NCBI GenBank assembly: GCA_022495995.1
Contig: JAFEMH010007460.1
Location: 1-64,000, forward strand
Length of the DNA: 64,000 nucleotides
Source of the DNA: Adenophora triphylla var. japonica
Taxonomy: Eukaryota; Streptophyta; Magnoliopsida; Asterales; Campanulaceae
Direction: 5' to 3'
In this document: positions 10,065 to 20,466 of the stretch, piece by piece
Numbering within the stretch: position 1 is the stretch's first letter
Layout: every line of letters begins with the position of its first letter
Program-made: the position numbers and the translations under genes
The notes under the pieces: model-generated
What the model saw: the letters and a program-made list of their open reading frames with translations, nothing else
The model's database searches: none
What the model was told of the DNA's origin: nothing

Positions 10065-10466
10065 AACTCGTAGCAAGTATTAAGGGGGATCCCTAGCAAT
10101 TCATTCAAAGCCTCCGAATGATTCCTATGGTACTTAGGAACAACAATCTCACCAGTCAAAGGCATATCCAAGATAATGGCAAATTCCTCCACAAGTAGGC
10201 ACCATCTCATTCAAAGAAAAATTGAAAAGATGGACAGAGGGATCCCAAAATCTAGCAGCACCCTACAACAGATTCCAATCCGGTTGGAGGTTCTTCAAGG
10301 TAAAAAGGATTCTGAATCCAAATTCTGCTATGAACCTATTGCGAGATCGGTTGCGAAACGAGCTCACAAAATCTCTTGATGCTTGCTTGAAGGCTTCAAT
10401 CACATCAGACGACAAAGAAAAATCATCGACAATTATGGACGTTGGGGCAATCTCCTTGGAAGCCAT
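10065..10466 (-). pseudogene. 5' part of antisense DUF7745-like gene of element 1b, cut by LTR A
   Basis: The start ATG is at 10466 (MASKEIAPTSII). The frame continues through LQPDWNLL, then an in-frame TAG near 10260, then GAARFWDPSVHLFNFSLNEMVPT, and after a frameshift near 10195 EEFAIILDMPLTGEIVVPKY up to the LTR junction at 10065. The (D)WxLLxAAxFWD and NEMVPTxEEF pattern is the same as in the family-4 copy (DWDLLRAAARFWD, NEIVPTNEDF) and resembles plant DUF7745 proteins. The gene lies downstream of the PMD gene of the same element. It is truncated by the insertion of element A and carries at least one stop and one frameshift. Confidence 0.8.
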
Positions 10467-10565
10467 GGATCGCAGGGTTGAAAGAGAAGACAAGAACTTC
10501 ACCCTAACAGAATATCTCTAGAGTTTGAAAGGCTAGGATGTGTTATCTGGCCGGACTACAGGGTG

Positions 10566-10666
10566 TTTTTATAGGGAAAACTGACAAAATCCCGTTCGAA
10601 AAAGGAAAAGGATTCTACCTGGATAGCGTGTCTCGTGCGAGACACCTCGTCCCGCGCGAGATATCG
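10566..10666 (-). promoter_or_regulatory. Promoter of antisense DUF7745-like gene of 1b: two family-1 palindromes and TATA box
   Basis: GTGTCTCGTGCGAGACAC at 10628-10645 has perfect 8-bp arms; CGTCCCGCGCGAGATAT at 10649-10665 is a second, partly decayed copy. On the minus strand TATAAAAA follows at 10573-10566, about 55 bp downstream of the nearer palindrome, and the ATG is 100 bp further at 10466. The palindromes match those in the family-1 LTRs (20667-20684, 36640-36656). Confidence 0.75.
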
Positions 10667-11008
10667 CCTCGGCAAAACAGCAATAGCTCTGCACAAACAG
10701 CAATCTAGCCCCGACTTGAAGAAGCAAGTCTCGAAAAAACCTGCGCATACAGTTCATAATATGTAGTGCAACACCAAGATCAAGCTCAAAATTGTGGCCT
10801 TGATGGCCATTCCATTCCATTTCCAAAAACATGGAAAGTTGAGAAAATTAATTAACTAATTAGACCTAGGTTTAGGGGTTAAGAAAACCATTGTTTTTGT
10901 GCTACCTACTTCTTTCTAACAGGTACCAAAGAAAAAGAAAAATTGTCTGGGCCCACACGGCCAATATGTAAAAATCATCAGAAATCAAATAGAGAGAAAA
11001 GGAGGGGA
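10667..11008. other. Spacer between the antisense PMD and DUF7745-like genes of 1b
   Basis: AT-rich, with no reading frame of note and no clear repeat. By position it holds the 3' UTR of the PMD gene. Confidence 0.6.
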
Positions 11009-12522
11009 TCACGCCATCAAGTCGCCCGAGCTGCCGTCATCTGCGCCATCATCTCCACGGGGGCTACCATCCCACCTCGACCTCTTGGCTCCACAATTAG
11101 GGGTCACCGCCGAGGCCACTGTCGAGGCCACCAAAGAAGCCTTATGGAACAGCCTCTCGGACAAGTCCGACACCAGGGCCATCAGTCCCGCCATCCTGGT
11201 CGCTCCACGGTTGTAATCGGCCGCGGACAGAGTGATCTGACAACAAAAGAAAAGAAATGCTCAGATGAAGTCGGACATATATACTTATATGGACGAGTAC
11301 GAGAGATGATATGAACAGAAACATACCGAGGAGACATCCGGCGGAAGGCGGTAACCCTCGGGAATATGATCCAGAGTCGGGATGTGGCCCATCATTGGCA
11401 TGCTCCCCATCATGTACGTGTAGCTCAAAGGACCGAAGTTTGGGGCGAAAGGCAGAGAACCACCAGACTGGGAGGAGGTACTGGGGGCTGATGAACCTGA
11501 GGCAGAGGCAGAGGCGGAACCACGAGCGTGCGATCGTCTATCACCCACCAGGAGGGGACCCATCAGCTGTGGCAAAAACTCCTCATAGGAGGCCCCGTGG
11601 ACAACACAAGCTGTTGCCGCATCACCCACCAGAAGACTAGCATAATCGTCATCTAGAATGGAGTGGGTGGGTTACATCGCCCTAGGCGGATCCGCTGGCA
11701 CCATATATGGTAGTCTACCCCGGCCATGCTGTGGGAAGACCCGCTCACTAAGGTACATAGTATCCCCCTCCAAAGATGCCAGCATCCTCTGCATCCCAGT
11801 GGCATCCCAAGCACGATGCACCTCCTGCTCCAACAGGGTCCATGGATAAAGGCCCAGCCTCTCATATTCGAAAGTGTCCAGCATGGCCCGCGCCTCTACC
11901 ACCGTTAGGGTCCACTCCTGATCCTCATCCTCATCAATGCTCCGATTGGGGTGGCTCCACCTCCTGATATCCGAGAACAAAGGGGTCCGGCTCTCCAACT
12001 CAAACTTGTACAGCCCAAGGACAGTATAGCCCCATATCTGCACAAGAAAATAATAGCAGTTCAGCACGAAATATAGACAAAGGCTACAAATAAAGGACAG
12101 AAACAGAACCAAGAGCATACCTCCCAAGCATAAGAATACCCCGATAGGGTATCCTTGGTGTGCCTACACGCCTCATCCATGGCGTGATAGCAGAAGGCCA
12201 GCCCCGCTGAGCCCCAATCATATCCACTCACCTCATCCAGATTCACCAACAAACCTAACAGAGAAAGATGAGCCGTAGAAGAGTGGTTCGCAAAGATGGT
12301 CTCAGAATGAATATACCAGAGGGCACCCCTCACCAACCGATCAGTAACTGCATTCGGCTTGAGCGCATAATTCTCAATCTGATGCCGGAGGGGTGTTAGC
12401 TCAGCAGCAAATCCCTTAACCTTGTTAGGGACAAAACCGATCAGCTGTCTCCACACAGCTGGACCCGCAGGCTTATAACCCGAGGTCTTCGGCAGGGGAT
12501 CGCCAATGAACTCTAGCCCCGT
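11009..12522 (-). pseudogene. 3' part of antisense PMD gene of element 1b (exons 2 end to 4)
   Basis: This continues in frame from 34614 on the other side of element C. The rest of exon 2 (12522-12121) holds VWRQLIGFVPNKVKGFAAEL, then the NLDEVSGYDWGSAGLAFCYH block typical of PMD. Intron 2 runs 12120-12038 (GTATGC...TGCAG). Exon 3 (12037-11327) holds WTLTVVEARAMLDTFEYERL and later a Ser/Ala-rich stretch (RGSASASASGSSAPSTSSQS). Intron 3 runs 11326-11237 (GTATGT...GTCAG). Exon 4 ends with a stop at 11009. One in-frame TAA at 11674-11672 and the 22-kb insertion are the main defects; otherwise the frame is well kept. PMD proteins are nuclear in the studied Arabidopsis cases; here the role is unknown. 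Confidence 0.82.
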
Positions 12523-14538
12523 TGAAATTACCCGGATTTTGCGCGCGGCAAAAGCGGTTGTCTTTCGCGGAGGGTTGGTGTCTGAGACCTCGCTTCATGG
12601 GAAGGAACAAAATGAGGAGTCGCCACGCAGTTTTTGTATTTTGAGCCCAAACGTTGAGAAACGGCTATTGTGAAAAGGTGTCGTTTTTATTGGTAGCAAA
12701 AACTTAGGAAAAGGCTTTGAAAACGGGGATCATTTTTATTGGCAGCAAAAACGAGTAAAAAGCTTTTTTGTACCAGAGATTGTTAGGTTCGACGGTCACG
12801 TTACATTTCGGGTAGAGTATTACGAGATCGCCCGAAACGCCTCGCATGACGAGTCTTTCTGCCTTTCTCGAAAACGTGTGTGTGTGTGTGTGTGTGTGTT
12901 TTGAAATGGGGGCTTGAATGACAAGCTTAATCTTGGTTTGAATGTCAAACGTTGATTAGGTGACTTTTGAAAAGACGAGCGTTTGAATGACAAACGTCGA
13001 TTTGAGACAGAAATGAGCGTTTGCGTGGCAAACGTCGATTTTGAACCGTGCGAGTCATTGTTAACGATTTTTACGGGAAAAAACGTATTAAATGATTTTG
13101 AGTGTCAAATGGCGGCTTTTAAGTTTGAAGATGAGCGTTTGGATGCCAAACGTCATTTCGCGCATTTTGAAAGAGAGTTCGAAGGTCGAACTCTAGTTTT
13201 GAACCGGGCATTACATTGTTAACGATTTTACGGGAAAAACGTATTAAATGATATGCAATCAACGAATCGGGTTGCGACTCGGACTTTGAAAAGTAAATAC
13301 TATCACAATCCAAACGGATCGGACTTGTAAATGACAGTATTTAAAGCGGTGTCAACGGAATCAAACGATCCGGATTCGTAAATGACGATCGACGAGGCCA
13401 AACGGCTCGGAATTGTAAATGACGATCAACGAGGCCAAACGGCTCGGAATTGTAAATGACGATCAACGAGGCCAAACGGCTCGGAATTGTAAATGACGAT
13501 CAACGAGGCCAAACGGCTCGGAATTGTAAATGACGATCAACGAGGCCAAACGGCTCGGAATTGTAAATGACATAAAAGTAAACGGAACGGGAGTCGGAAC
13601 GCCGTTTTAACCCGTGATTACTTCTCTTACGGAAAGAGAAGAGGATCGAGGGCTAAAACGTATCGACTAGATTAAGTTAGGCGGAGGCGTCTACATTTTG
13701 ATAACGACGTTGAAAGCAGCTTATAGCGACCGGCGCGTAAACCAAGACGGAACGGGAGATTTAGAGAGAGGGAGTTATACACATGGCTAGGGTCGACTCC
13801 TTTGGCTCGGGAGGTGTGTACGGGACATGGAAAGTGATTCAAAGGTTGTTTCGAAGTTGTAGAGGTGCGTATTTGATCGAAATACGAAGGTTTCACGCGA
13901 ATCGAGACGTAACGGGAGCTCGGGAGGGGTGAAAACCAGTTTGGACCGTGGGGGTGGTGATTTTTGGTGTAAAATCCTCTCTATTTGGCTTTCGTTTGAC
14001 CATTTCTATTTATAGGTGAAATTTGCAAAGAGGAGTCCCTGACGGACTTGGCCTCGAATCCAGGGGGTTTTGTGGTATTTTGGGAATTTGAAGGACTTGG
14101 CCGGCAATTTCGAAAATGTGCACAAAGGAGTCCTGAGCCGACTTGGCTTCTGCAAACCAGGGGCATTTTGGTCTTTTCCCTTTGAAATTGATTGAAGTGT
14201 GACTAGAGGGAGGTGGCATGGCCGCCACGTGCCCTCTGAGTCACCACCGAGGTGGAAGATTGTTCCCGGTCCCGGTTTTGTCCGTTTTTTAAAATAATAA
14301 AACGGAAATGTCCGAAACGCCCGGAAAGTGCCAGGAAAATGCGTTTTTAAATCCATACTTTTACGTGAGATGTCACGTGTTATACGTGATTCGACGTCGG
14401 GATGCACGGCGGCGTCCCGGGAGCGTCTCGTTGGCACGGCAATGGGAGTTTAACGAGTTCGGTTAACCCGGGAGCGGGCAGTTAACGGATTTCTGCTAAC
14501 TCCGACGGATTTGGACGATCCGGATTTGGGTACTTACA
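12523..14538 (-). mobile_element. 3' LTR of element C
   Basis: A 2016-bp LTR in minus orientation. It is 82 bp longer than its partner at 32680-34613, mostly because of two extra 37-bp units. The palindromes upstream of its TATA box (about 14033-14049 and 14128-14144) are decayed relative to the partner LTR. A (TG)n run lies at 12870-12899. Confidence 0.95.
13383..13570. repeat. 37-bp LTR minisatellite, 5 copies
   Basis: Five near-perfect copies of the unit beginning GACGATCAACGAGGCCAAAC. Sister LTRs have three. Confidence 0.95.
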
Positions 14539-14711
14539 AGTTAGCCCTCAGCGACGTCTCCTCCGAAGGAGGTGGGTCGCTGAGTTAAGATAAGGATCCA
14601 AATCGGGATGCCTTACTTTGAAAGAGACTGGGCGGTCACTGGCCTGACCCTTAGCGAAAAGGATTCCTACGTATCCCGAGCCGGAATCAAGCCGATCGTA
14701 GTTCAAAGAGA
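14539..14711 (-). promoter_or_regulatory. 3' end block of element C: PPT, pre-PPT hairpin, GAACTACG motif
   Basis: Minus-strand reading gives TGAACTACGATCGGCTTGAT and GGATACGTAGG (14704-14661), then the hairpin CCTCC-TTC-GGAGG (14572-14560) and GCTGAGGGCTAAC next to the LTR. Same order as at 7863-8030. Confidence 0.75.
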
Positions 14712-14739
14712 GGCAAGGGCCGCGCATGGGGACCTTGAC

Positions 14740-15190
14740 CTGGCGAGCGAGACTATTAGGAGGCGTCTCAACCTGGATGAGACCATTCGCGGGGTACATG
14801 TACCTGAATGGAGACTGTTAGGAGGCGTCTGAACCTGAGAGGAGACCATTCGCGAGGTATCGGAACCTGAATGGAGACTATTGGGAGGCGTCTGAACCTG
14901 AGACTTCTGAAACCTTCGAGGGCGTGTGGCGCCTCAAACCCGGAGTTACGATGCGACGAGGGCGTTCGTGCCTTGGGTGCCGGGCTTATTGCTGCTGCCG
15001 CTTTTATCCTGCCGGGGATGAGCGTTCGGGCTTACCTGATGGCCGAAGAGGATTGTTGCAAAGGCGTTCGTGCCTTCGGGGGTTCGGGCTTATTCTTTGC
15101 AGTGTTTGCGAGATGACTGCAAGGCGTTCGTGCCTTCGGGTTCGAGCTTATTGCCGTCGTGCCGAGACGATCGCGAAGGTCTCGATAAGA
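14740..15190. repeat. Degenerate 3'-region repeats of element C
   Basis: 14740-14910 holds the GGAGGCGTCTGAACCTGAGA / GGAGACCATTCGCG repeat. 14955-15150 holds three copies of the AAGGCGTTCGTGCCTT hairpin repeat. Both are reverse complements of 7190-7830 in element A. Confidence 0.8.
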
Positions 15191-15214
15191 GAGTGGAGGT
15201 CGGACCGCGAAGGT

Positions 15215-16115
15215 CGGGATTGAATGTTTGAGATTGGACCGTGAAAGGTCGCGATTGAGGCTTGGAATCGAACCGTGAAAGGTCGCGATTGAGAATTGGA
15301 ATCGGACCGTGAAAGGTCGCGATTGAGGATTGGAATCGGACAGTTAAAGGTCGCGATTGAGGTGGGAATCGGACCGTGAAAGGTCGCGATTGAGAATTGG
15401 AATCGGACCGTGAAAGGTCGCGATTGAGGCTTGGAATCGGACCGTGAAAGGTCGCGATTGAGGCTTGGAATCGGACCGTGAAAGGTCGCGGTTGAGGATT
15501 GGAATCGGACCGTGAAAGGTCGCGATTGAGAATTGGAATCGGACCGTGAAAGGTCACGATTGAGGATTGGAATCGGACCGTGAAAGGTCGCGATTGAGTG
15601 TTTGAGATCGGACCGTGAAAGGTCGCGATTGAGGATTGGAATCGGGCCGCGTGAAAGGTCGCGATTGAGGCTTGGAATCGGACCGTGAAAGGTCGCGATT
15701 GAGGATTGGAATCGGACCGTGAAAGGTCGCGATTGAGGATTGGAATCGGACCGTGAAAGGTCGCGATTGAGGATTGGAATCGGACCGTGAAAGGTCGCGA
15801 TTGAGAATTGGAATCGGACCGTGAAAGGTCGCGATTGAGGATTGGAATCGGACCGTGAAAGGTCGCGATTGAGGATTGGAATCGGACCGTGAAAGGTCGC
15901 GATTGAGTGTTTGAGATCGGACCGTGAAAGGTCGCGATTGAGAATCGGAATCGGACCGTGAAAGGTCGCGATTGAGGATTGGAATCGGACCGTGAAAGGT
16001 CGCGATTGAGGATTGGAATCGGACCGTGAAAGGTCGCGATTGAGTGTTTAAGATCGAACCGTGAAAGGTCGCGATTGAGGATTGGAATCGGACCGTGAAA
16101 GGTCGCGATTGAGAA
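15215..16115. repeat. 34-bp tandem array, about 26 copies
   Basis: The unit is GGATTGGAATCGGACCGTGA followed by AAGGTCGCGATTGA, with scattered variants such as GTGTTTGAGATC. Because 34 is not a multiple of 3 and the unit lacks stops on one strand, it produces a spurious 347-aa frame. It is a family-3 3'-region array (9 copies in element A). Confidence 0.95.
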
Positions 16116-16135
16116 TTTAATGGTGAGGACCATTA

Positions 16136-16680
16136 TTAAATTTTAACGTCGGGAGACGGAATTGTGATTGGGATGTCCGGGGACATGATTGAGCGTTTGA
16201 ATGTCAAACGTCAACAGGGAATTTAACGTCTGGAGACGGAATTGTGATTTGATGTGCGAAGACAGGAGTGAGCGTTTGAATGTCAAACGTCAACTGGGAA
16301 TATAATGTCTGGAGACGGAATTGTAACTGGAATGTCCGGAGACATGATTGAGCGTTTGAATGTCAAACGTCAACTGGGAATTTAACGTCTGGAGACGGAA
16401 TTGTAACTGGAATGTCCGGGGACATGATTGAGCGTTTGAATGTCAAACGTCGACTTGAGAAGGAAGTGAGCGTTTGAATGTCAAACGTCGACTGGGGATT
16501 GAGAATTTAACGTCTGGAGACGAGCGTTAGTGAGGACTAACTGAGAATTTAACGTCTGGAGACGAACGTTAGTGAGGACTAACTGAGAATTTAACATCTG
16601 GAGACGAGCGTTAGTGAAAACTAACTGCGAATTTAACGTCTGGAGACGAGCGTTAGTGAAAACTAACTGGGACTTGACCT
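16136..16680. repeat. About 90-bp and 43-bp repeats with a CGTTTGA-ATG-TCAAACG hairpin
   Basis: 16136-16500 holds four rounds of AACGTCTGGAGACGGAATTG, ATGTCCGGGGACATGATTGA and CGTTTGAATGTCAAACG. 16497-16670 holds four rounds of a 43-bp unit with GAGACGAGCGTTAGTGA and GGACTAACTGAGAATTTAAC. Both contain short inverted repeats. Confidence 0.85.
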
Positions 16681-16739
16681 CGGGAGAGGGGGTCGGTTGA
16701 CGTGTCCACTACCAAGAGTAGGGGAGATGACGAGAGGTG

Positions 16740-17515
16740 AAATCTCGGGGAAGGATCTCGCAGGGAGATAGCGAGATGCTGAATCTCGGAAGGAATCTCA
16801 CGGGGAGATGGCGAGATGCAGAATCTCGGAAAGGAATCTCACGGGGAGATAGCGAGATGCAGAATCTCGGAAGGAATCTCACAGGGAGATGGCGAGATGC
16901 GGAATCTCGAAAAGGAATCTCACGAGGAGATGGCGAGATGCGGAATCTCGGAAAGGAATCTCACGGGGAGATGGCGAGATGCGGAATCTCGGAAAGAAAT
17001 CTCACGGGGAGATGGCGAGATGCGAAATCTCAGAAAGGAATCTCACGAGGAGATGGCGAGATGCGGAATCTCGGGAAGGAATCTCACGGGGAGATAGCGA
17101 GATGCAGAATCTCGGAAAGGAATCTCACGAGGAGATGGCGAGATGCGGAATCTCGGGAAGGAATCTCACGGGGAGATAGCGAGATGCAGAATCTCGGAAA
17201 GGAATCTCACGGGGAGATAGCGAGATGCAGAATCTCGAAAGGAATCTCACGGGGAGATGGCGAGATGCGGAATCTCAGGAAAGGAATCTCACGAGGAGAT
17301 GGCGAGATGCGGAATCTCGGAAAAGAATCTCACGAGGAGATGGCAAGATGCGGAATCTCAGGAAAGGAATCTCACGAGGAGATGGCGAGATGCGGAATCT
17401 CGGAAAGGAATCTCACGAGGAGATGGCGAGATGCAGAATCTCGAAAAGGAATCTCACGAGGAGATGGCGAGATGTAGAATCTCGAAAAGGAATCTCACGG
17501 GGAGATAGCGAGAAA
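16740..17515. repeat. 41-bp tandem array, about 19 copies
   Basis: The unit is GAATCTCGGAAAGGAATCTC then ACGGGGAGATGGCGAGATGCG. The variants A/G at GGGGAGAT or GAGGAGAT and GGAATCTC or AGAATCTC alternate, suggesting higher-order amplification. It gives spurious reading frames on the plus strand. It has no counterpart in element A. Confidence 0.95.
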
Positions 17516-17545
17516 GGATCTCACGAGGAGATAACGGGAGAGGAT

Positions 17546-17775
17546 CTTATGAAAAGATGGGTAATCTCTCTAAGAGATGGGTAATCTCACGAAAAGATGG
17601 GTAATCTCACGAAAAGATGGGTAATCTCTCTAAGAGATGGGTAATCTCACGAAAAGATGGGTAATCTCACGAAAAGATGGGTAATCTTACGAAAAGATGG
17701 GTAATCTCTCTAAGAGATGGGTAATCTCACGAAAAGATGGGTAATCTCACGAAAATATGGGTAATCTTACGAAAA
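17546..17775. repeat. 20-bp tandem array, about 11 copies
   Basis: The unit is ATGGGTAATCTCACGAAAAG, with a CTCTCTAAGAG variant every third or fourth copy. It abuts, and may supply the end of, the PR/G-patch reading frame on the minus strand. Confidence 0.93.
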
Positions 17776-18574
17776 GATCGATAATCTCTTTCTCGTCTTC
17801 ATCAGCTCCTCTGTCAGTTCCCTCAATTCTGTTCTCAGTTCCTTTGACGAAGTAGTGGGTGAGGTCGAAACTGTAAGGTCGGAGGTTGGGTATGCCTTTG
17901 TAGGTTCCCCTTTTGCGGGCTGCTGCCTTGGTGCGGGCGAGCCTGTTGTTTTTCCTGATGTCAGCTGTTGTTGGCACATAACCGAGCCCCTGGATCGTGG
18001 TGTGGTCCTTGACTTCAATGACTTGGTGTTGGCCTTGTAACCTTTTGCCGAGCCCCAGTCCTGGGATGAAGTTCATGAGTTTCATCATCTTCATGGCGGG
18101 AGGGATTTTGTCCCGAAATAGTGGAAGGTCCACATTGCATATTTGGATCTTGGAGGTCTCCAGTGTGAATCCAGTTAATGCCATGTCGTCATCGTGCTTG
18201 ATTGGAATGCCGTTGGTGCTGGTCGCTTCGGTGGTGACGCTGTCGCCGTAGACTGTGGTTAGCTCATTGCCTTGCATGAACTTGATACATTGGTGAAGGG
18301 TGGATGCCACACCATTCATTTGATGCAGCCAGGGTCGCCCCAAGATGGCTGTGAAAGTGATTGGAATGTCCAACACTCGGAATTCGGTGGGGATCATCCG
18401 CTTGCCGAACCAGATGTTTAGAGTAGCGATCCCGAGAACTGTGCGGGAAGTAGAATCGTAGGCCTTGACAGTGTGGACTGAAGGCTTCAAATCTGTGAGG
18501 GTGACGATGATGTTGTCGATCATCTGGATTACTTCTTCTGGAGTTGCGTCCATGGGGACCATGGTGCGGGCCAA
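17747..18574 (-). pseudogene. Truncated protease C-terminus plus G-patch frame of element C
   Basis: The 275-aa open frame reads VHTVKAYDSTSRTVLG (about residues 36-51) and AILGRPWLHQMNGVASTLHQ (about 77-96). This is the C-terminal half of a retropepsin-type protease in Tat elements. It is followed by MMKLMNFIPGLGLGKRLQGQ and later TTIQGLGYVP (about 163-200), a G-patch-like segment often found between PR and RT in this lineage. The catalytic Asp motif (LIDNGS type, present in element B near 43300) is missing upstream, so the protease cannot work. The C-terminus runs into the 20-bp array. The frame is open but lacks RT, RNase H and integrase downstream. Its upstream neighbour on the sense strand is non-coding. 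Confidence 0.8.
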
Positions 18575-20461
18575 ACTTTCCTTTAGTTTGAGCTTGTGAG
18601 GGTATGAAGAGGTGAGCAGAGACTAAAGGGAAATGTTCGCCTGAGTCTGCTTGAGCTGAGTGAGGATTGGGTCCTCCAACATTTGAGAGGTAGAGGTTTT
18701 GGTGGTGCCTCCAGATTGCTTTGAGGTTTGATGAGTTGAACTTTGGTTTATCCTTCTGGGGATTATGCTTCTTGTTGGCAGTAAGGTTGCCAAGATTGGA
18801 GACTTTCTTGTGTCCTGATGCCTGAACTGTGGTGTCAGCAGGATATTTTCGCTTTCCCACCCCTGTAGGTTCTGAAAAGCCGTGTCTTTGTTTGAAGGAA
18901 GGGAAGACTTCTTGGAGAAAACCGCCCTTCAATGCTACCGTTGCCCGTGAGGTGTCATGAGGATTCAGATTCTGATCTGTCGAAGCTGTATCTGAGAAGC
19001 CCCAATTCTGATTAAGACCATAATGGCGAAGGATGCTTCTGACAAGCCCCAGTAATCGAAACTCAAGGTAGTCCCTTGGGATGAAAGAAAAAACTCTCTT
19101 TGCATGGCAAAGCCCCAGTCTGAAGAAATGACTTGGTGAAGCCCCAGTTTGAAGGAATTGCTGGTCATCTGTGGGGATTCTAGAGTGAATCTGATGCAGC
19201 CCCAATCTGAGTTGAACTCCATGTGGCCTCGACGAGGCAACCGTCCTTAATTTTTCGATTGGTCAACCAAAGTGTATAAGAGGAATGTCTTGTAAATGTA
19301 TACGCGCAAGGACATACTTTAGAGAAGTGGGAATGAATCCCGATTTTATGTGGATGCCTAGTTTAATGACGGCACCAAAACTCGCTTTGGGTTTGACTCT
19401 TTGGGAGAGTATGAGCGTAGAGAGGTTTGGAGCAGTGTATGGAAGCTCTTCTTGGCCGACGTAAAGACAGTGTTTAACTCTAATTTTCCTATTATCGCAG
19501 AAAAAGAAGACTTGTCGAGACATCTGAAAACATGTTTTATCCATAATGATCACAAGATTGCTTTAAACCCTTTGTTAATGTTCAGGTTGTTCAACCATTA
19601 ATCCCGATATGAACAAATGTCTTGATTAACTTTGTGAGAAGAAAGTCAACTGATGTCGCAGATCAAAGTTGGCTGTGTGTGAAAGAAAGGTCTGTGTATG
19701 GGGAAGGTCATTGATGAGACCGGGTTCATGGGATTTGTATGTGTTTAGCTATAGACCGTTTCTGTTTGCCTAGGTTCTCCTCAGTGTAAGGAGCTCAGGT
19801 CGCCGTAGTTCTGGCGGAATGGTGCTTGGCTCTGGGAAAAGGGTATGAACATTTGTGGTCCCTTTGGTGAAAAGGCTCGGATGGGATGTTTGGATGATGA
19901 GGTACGGGCCTCGAGGTGATTCCTTGACAAGTCGTTGTTGACGGCTTCTTCCGTGATTCCATTGCTTCTTGATCAGCGTCTTTCACCGGGGGAGAAAGAA
20001 TTCGAATGTAGCATAAGGTCTTATGATGTATTTTTGCCTTTGCTTTGACCGCTCCATTGTTATCGACAACCTCCATTCTTCGAGCTTTAATTTTGTTTGC
20101 CCATCTGCCAAGCTTGTGATTGGCGGTGCTGGGTCCTTAGGCTCACTTTTTTTTGAAGTTCTTGCTTGAACTTTTCTCTCCTTTTTTTTCTTTTATTTTT
20201 TTTTGAAGTTCTTGCTTGAACTTTTTTTTTTTTGAAGTTCTTGAGGACGAAGGCAAGCTCCTGCTTGAACTTTCTCGATGTGCACGAGGGCGAAGGCGAG
20301 CTCCGAGGTTTTTGTCGACATGGGGTCAATCTTTCGATGTTGAGTGACCTTTTGTTGTTCCTTGATGTTGTCGCCGTCGTTGACTTGGTCAAGGTGATGG
20401 TGGGGACATGTCTTGGGAAGTGTATGGCTTGATGGAGGCCTTAGTGAGGTAAGGAAAGTGT
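18575..20461. other. Non-coding interior of element C between PR and the nested insertion
   Basis: No frame with a recognisable domain is seen. 19753-19813 holds a decayed GAACTACG...CTGAG...CCTAGGCA block in minus orientation. 20130-20270 holds T-rich repeats of TTTGAAGTTCTTGCTTGAAC. Since the block normally follows pol, the order here (block upstream of PR) suggests rearrangement. Confidence 0.6.
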
Positions 20462-20466
20462 ATGGG

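Noticed and set aside
15090..16133. 347-aa minus-strand reading frame
   Set aside because: It is the translation of the 34-bp tandem array; the protein is a 34-residue periodic repeat with no conserved start, and the array varies in copy number.
16737..17584. Several 80-246-aa plus-strand frames
   Set aside because: Translations of the 41-bp array, open in more than one frame because the unit lacks stops.
16740..17775. CRISPR-like regular repeats
   Set aside because: Units are directly adjacent with no unique spacers, the context is a plant retrotransposon, and no cas genes are present.
18264..19205. 313-aa minus-strand frame
   Set aside because: Its 3' part overlaps the PR/G-patch frame in another phase and the rest has no recognisable domain; it looks like chance.
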